Below, in pieces: positions 61,807 through 64,000 of a stretch of 64,000 bases of DNA (its first letter is position 1; each line of letters begins with the position of its first letter). This DNA comes from Nemania diffusa (Eukaryota; Ascomycota; Sordariomycetes; Xylariales; Xylariaceae). The position numbers and the translations under genes are program-made. The stretch covers positions 1,814,501 through 1,878,500 of the forward strand of contig JBBPUQ010000003.1 of the NCBI GenBank assembly GCA_038501195.1. Direction: 5' to 3'. The notes beneath the pieces were generated by a model. It worked only from the letters and a program-made list of their open reading frames with translations. It made no database searches and had not been told where the DNA came from.

Positions 61807-63703
61807 TAGGTACCTATACCGACTAAATACATGCCCAGCCTCGTGGCGTATAGCATGTAGTGTAGTGTTTCGTGCGGTCAACGCCATGTTCCGGAATCAA
61901 TTCATTATTATTACGACATGGCACTCGGGCGTTGTGTCGCCTCCCGTTGCTGATTCGGGTCGAGACTGACAAGAGCGAACGAAGCCTCTAGGGTAACTTA
62001 TAACTTTCCGGGCCAATGTCGACTCTTTTTAGCCTTTAGCTCGAATAGAAGTGAAGAGATAAGTAGAGAGAGAGCTGCCTATTTGCGCCTGGGTCAGCAT
62101 AATACATAATACGTAGATAACTGTACACTACACTACACTACAAGACTAACTTCGGTCCTTGCCTACATGTAGGTACTAGTCTTCTCCCTATGTATTCTTG
62201 TGGGTATGGGTGTCTAGGATGGTTGACTCACAACTTATCGTCGTCCTGCAGCGTTGTGGCTCAGAGTCGTCTTGGTTGCTTTGCCATACCCTATGAACAC
62301 TTGTCCTTGCGACCCAAACCCCTTTATGGGACAGATGTTGCCTATTCCCCCTTAAGCAAAATCAGATGTGAAAAATAGCCATGTAGCAAGCAGACAAACT
62401 GCATACCTATGCCAACACCGACTTCCGCATGGGTTAGTGTGATGATTGAAGAGGGCCCTCAGCCGGGGTTGATTGGTATCCTGCAGTCAGCAACACCAAG
62501 CCCTATGGGGGGGCCCCAACTGTGGATCTGAGCGAGCAAGCAACATTCCCTGAAAAGAAGACGACATCATCCAACAACAGCTGTGACTAGCAGCGTCGTT
62601 GCGGGGGAACATCCCCGACTCGCCTGGGATCATCGTTCAGTCGAATGCTTAGTCCCGACTCTATTTATTTCCCCTGCATTGATATACGCGCCTCCCGTAT
62701 CCAGCGGGATGCAGCCAATGAATAACTGGTGCTCGAGGATTGCAGATGGAAGCTTTCCTTTCTTGGTAGGTCTAAAGCGTGCCTCTTTGGTTTCTTGCAC
62801 GAGGTGAAAGAGCCTCAGTCGACGCCTCCTTCTTTATTCTGGAGCTGGAAAGTTTGATGGCTTCTGAAGGGGCTCTTATAATTAATTGTGGCTTATTTAG
62901 CAATCCCTAGGGTAGGTACTAAGTAGGTAGGCATGTGCATAGTAATTATTCTAAGTAAACAACAGGTGTAATAAATTGATTATTGATTTTTGCCCATCTG
63001 AGAAGACAGGTTCGGTGTTTTAGGTAGACCCAAGTGCCGTTATTGCACAGACCTTCTCCACTAAAAGTACTATCAACCCACTGTAATCGAGTCTGGCCCT
63101 GTCTCTGGGCGCCCTAATCTACCTAGGCTCCCTATCATACCGAGTACACTAAGCTCTGCTCTCCGGCTGCTCGACATCTGTTCCACTTCCAATTCACTGT
63201 TTGTTTGTCCTTTTGCGTTTTTTGGCAGCCAGCTTGTTGACAACTTCACACTTCATGGTTCTCTAATGTTTTATGTTTAACTTGTAAGTCAATTTCCATC
63301 CAGCGTCTTCCACCCCCCCTTAGAAACGAATTATAGAGCTGAGATCGAGCTAACAGCAAGTTACTCAGGCTGTAAAGTTGTGTATTGGGCATGCGGACTT
63401 TATGACCTTCATTCACCTCTACGACTGTAAATTTAATGTGCTATGATAGATTACGACCTCTGAAAAACTGTTCAACTTTGCAAGCACCCAAGGCACCAAT
63501 TCTCATTCCACCAAGGCATCATTCACCAGTCTGCACACTATCAATCAAGCCTACCAATTCGTAGTCTCCCAGTCACCGCTCCTCGACGTACAGTAGCCTA
63601 GTCTCCACCTGGACAGCTTGTTTGGGTCCGTTCCTGGGACAGGAGCTTCGGCCGGCGTTTGGTATGCCCGAGTCAGTCTTTTGAAAACAAAAATAATCTG
63701 GCT
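61807..63703. other. Non-coding region upstream of the right-edge gene
   Basis: I see no gene in this stretch. Short open frames at 62190-62378 and 62583-62807 lack protein character. The last several hundred bases probably contain a long 5' UTR and promoter for the right-edge gene, with pyrimidine-rich stretches at 63180-63330. Confidence 0.5.
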
Positions 63704-64000
63704 ATGAGTCCAGATATACCAACTACTACCACCAGGTACCTCCTCTGAACTCCTGAACTCACTATTTCCCGCCACCTCATCTATCATATCATCCCTTAGC
63801 TAACATTGTCCTATCCATAGCTTCGGTGATCCCAACACCATCCCCCCTACACCGGAACACACACCACCCTCTGCCGACTTCTCCCAGTCCACCTTTGAGA
63901 CGCCGAAGTCCAACCAGGGCAACTTTGACGACACTTCGGGCTGGACCCCACGGTTCGCCGAGGAATATTCTGTCTTCAACTCAACACCCGGTAACTTGCG
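63704..64000 (+). CDS. N-terminal part of an unidentified gene, truncated by the window edge
   Basis: Exon one, 63704..63735 (MSPDIPTTTT), joins through an 85-base intron (GTACCT donor, GCTAAC branch, CATAG acceptor) to exon two at 63821, which stays open to the last base. The 70 or so residues visible are Pro/Thr/Ser-rich (FGDPNTIPPTPEHTPPSADFSQSTFETPKS) with an aromatic patch (GWTPRFAEEYSVFNSTPG). This looks like the disordered N-terminus of a regulatory protein, but that is a guess from composition. I do not recognise the family from this fragment. The intron and clean frame are the evidence that it is a gene. Confidence 0.55.

Overview
This window is eukaryotic and almost certainly from a filamentous ascomycete (Pezizomycotina, probably a Sordariomycete). 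Coding regions are cut by short GT-AG introns of about 45 to 190 bases with clear fungal branch points (CTAAC, CTGAC). The gene families are typical of moulds: a Cdc48 with five introns, a Zn2Cys6 transcription factor, an S28 serine peptidase, a family 4 rhamnogalacturonan lyase, a fungal protoglobin-like protein and an AMP-binding/ferric-reductase fusion. No operon, prophage, CRISPR array or rRNA is present.

Layout. 1-1165: non-coding, low complexity. 1166-4223 (-): Hmt1-like vacuolar ABC half-transporter. 4224-16836: a 12.6-kb gene desert full of microsatellites, period-5 repeats, TAGGTA/TACCTA tetramers and a G-rich purine block. 16837-17601 (+): small unrecognised protein. 19057-21799 (-): Cdc48. 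22994-26192 (-): adenylation domain fused to a membrane ferric-reductase-like module. 26193-29894: second gene desert. 29895-31115 (+): enoyl-CoA hydratase. 32603-35055 (+): vacuolar-type amino-acid transporter. 35686-35754 (-): tRNA-like relic. 35869-37965 (-): rhamnogalacturonan lyase. 39507-39944 (+): His-rich repeat protein. 40469-42149 (-): TPR-like protein. 42962-45121 (-): secreted S28 peptidase. 47391-48158 (+): PaiB-type FMN-binding protein without introns. 48789-49629 (-): small secreted protein. 50905-51982 (-): protoglobin-like protein with a reading-frame conflict at its last splice junction. 53701-55232: a repeat copy and two decayed gene fragments. 55813-56703 (-): D-glutamate-cyclase family protein. 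57345-59693 (+): Zn2Cys6 factor with a GC-AG intron. 59694-63703: mostly non-coding, holding a 394-bp terminal-inverted-repeat element. 63704-end (+): start of a gene that runs off the window.

How it works together. These are mostly unlinked single genes rather than a pathway cluster. The one suggestive arrangement is the Zn2Cys6 regulator transcribed divergently from the D-glutamate-cyclase-like gene over a 641-base shared promoter with a CGG-N5-CCG palindrome. The secreted lyase, secreted peptidase and vacuolar transporters fit a plant-associated or saprotrophic lifestyle (inference). The least explained parts are the terminal-inverted-repeat element and its shared 76-bp core, the adenylation/ferric-reductase fusion, and the fragments at 54-55 kb. 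Exon limits were worked out by hand from splice signals and frame continuity. All intron-containing models given as complete keep frame throughout, except the protoglobin-like gene.
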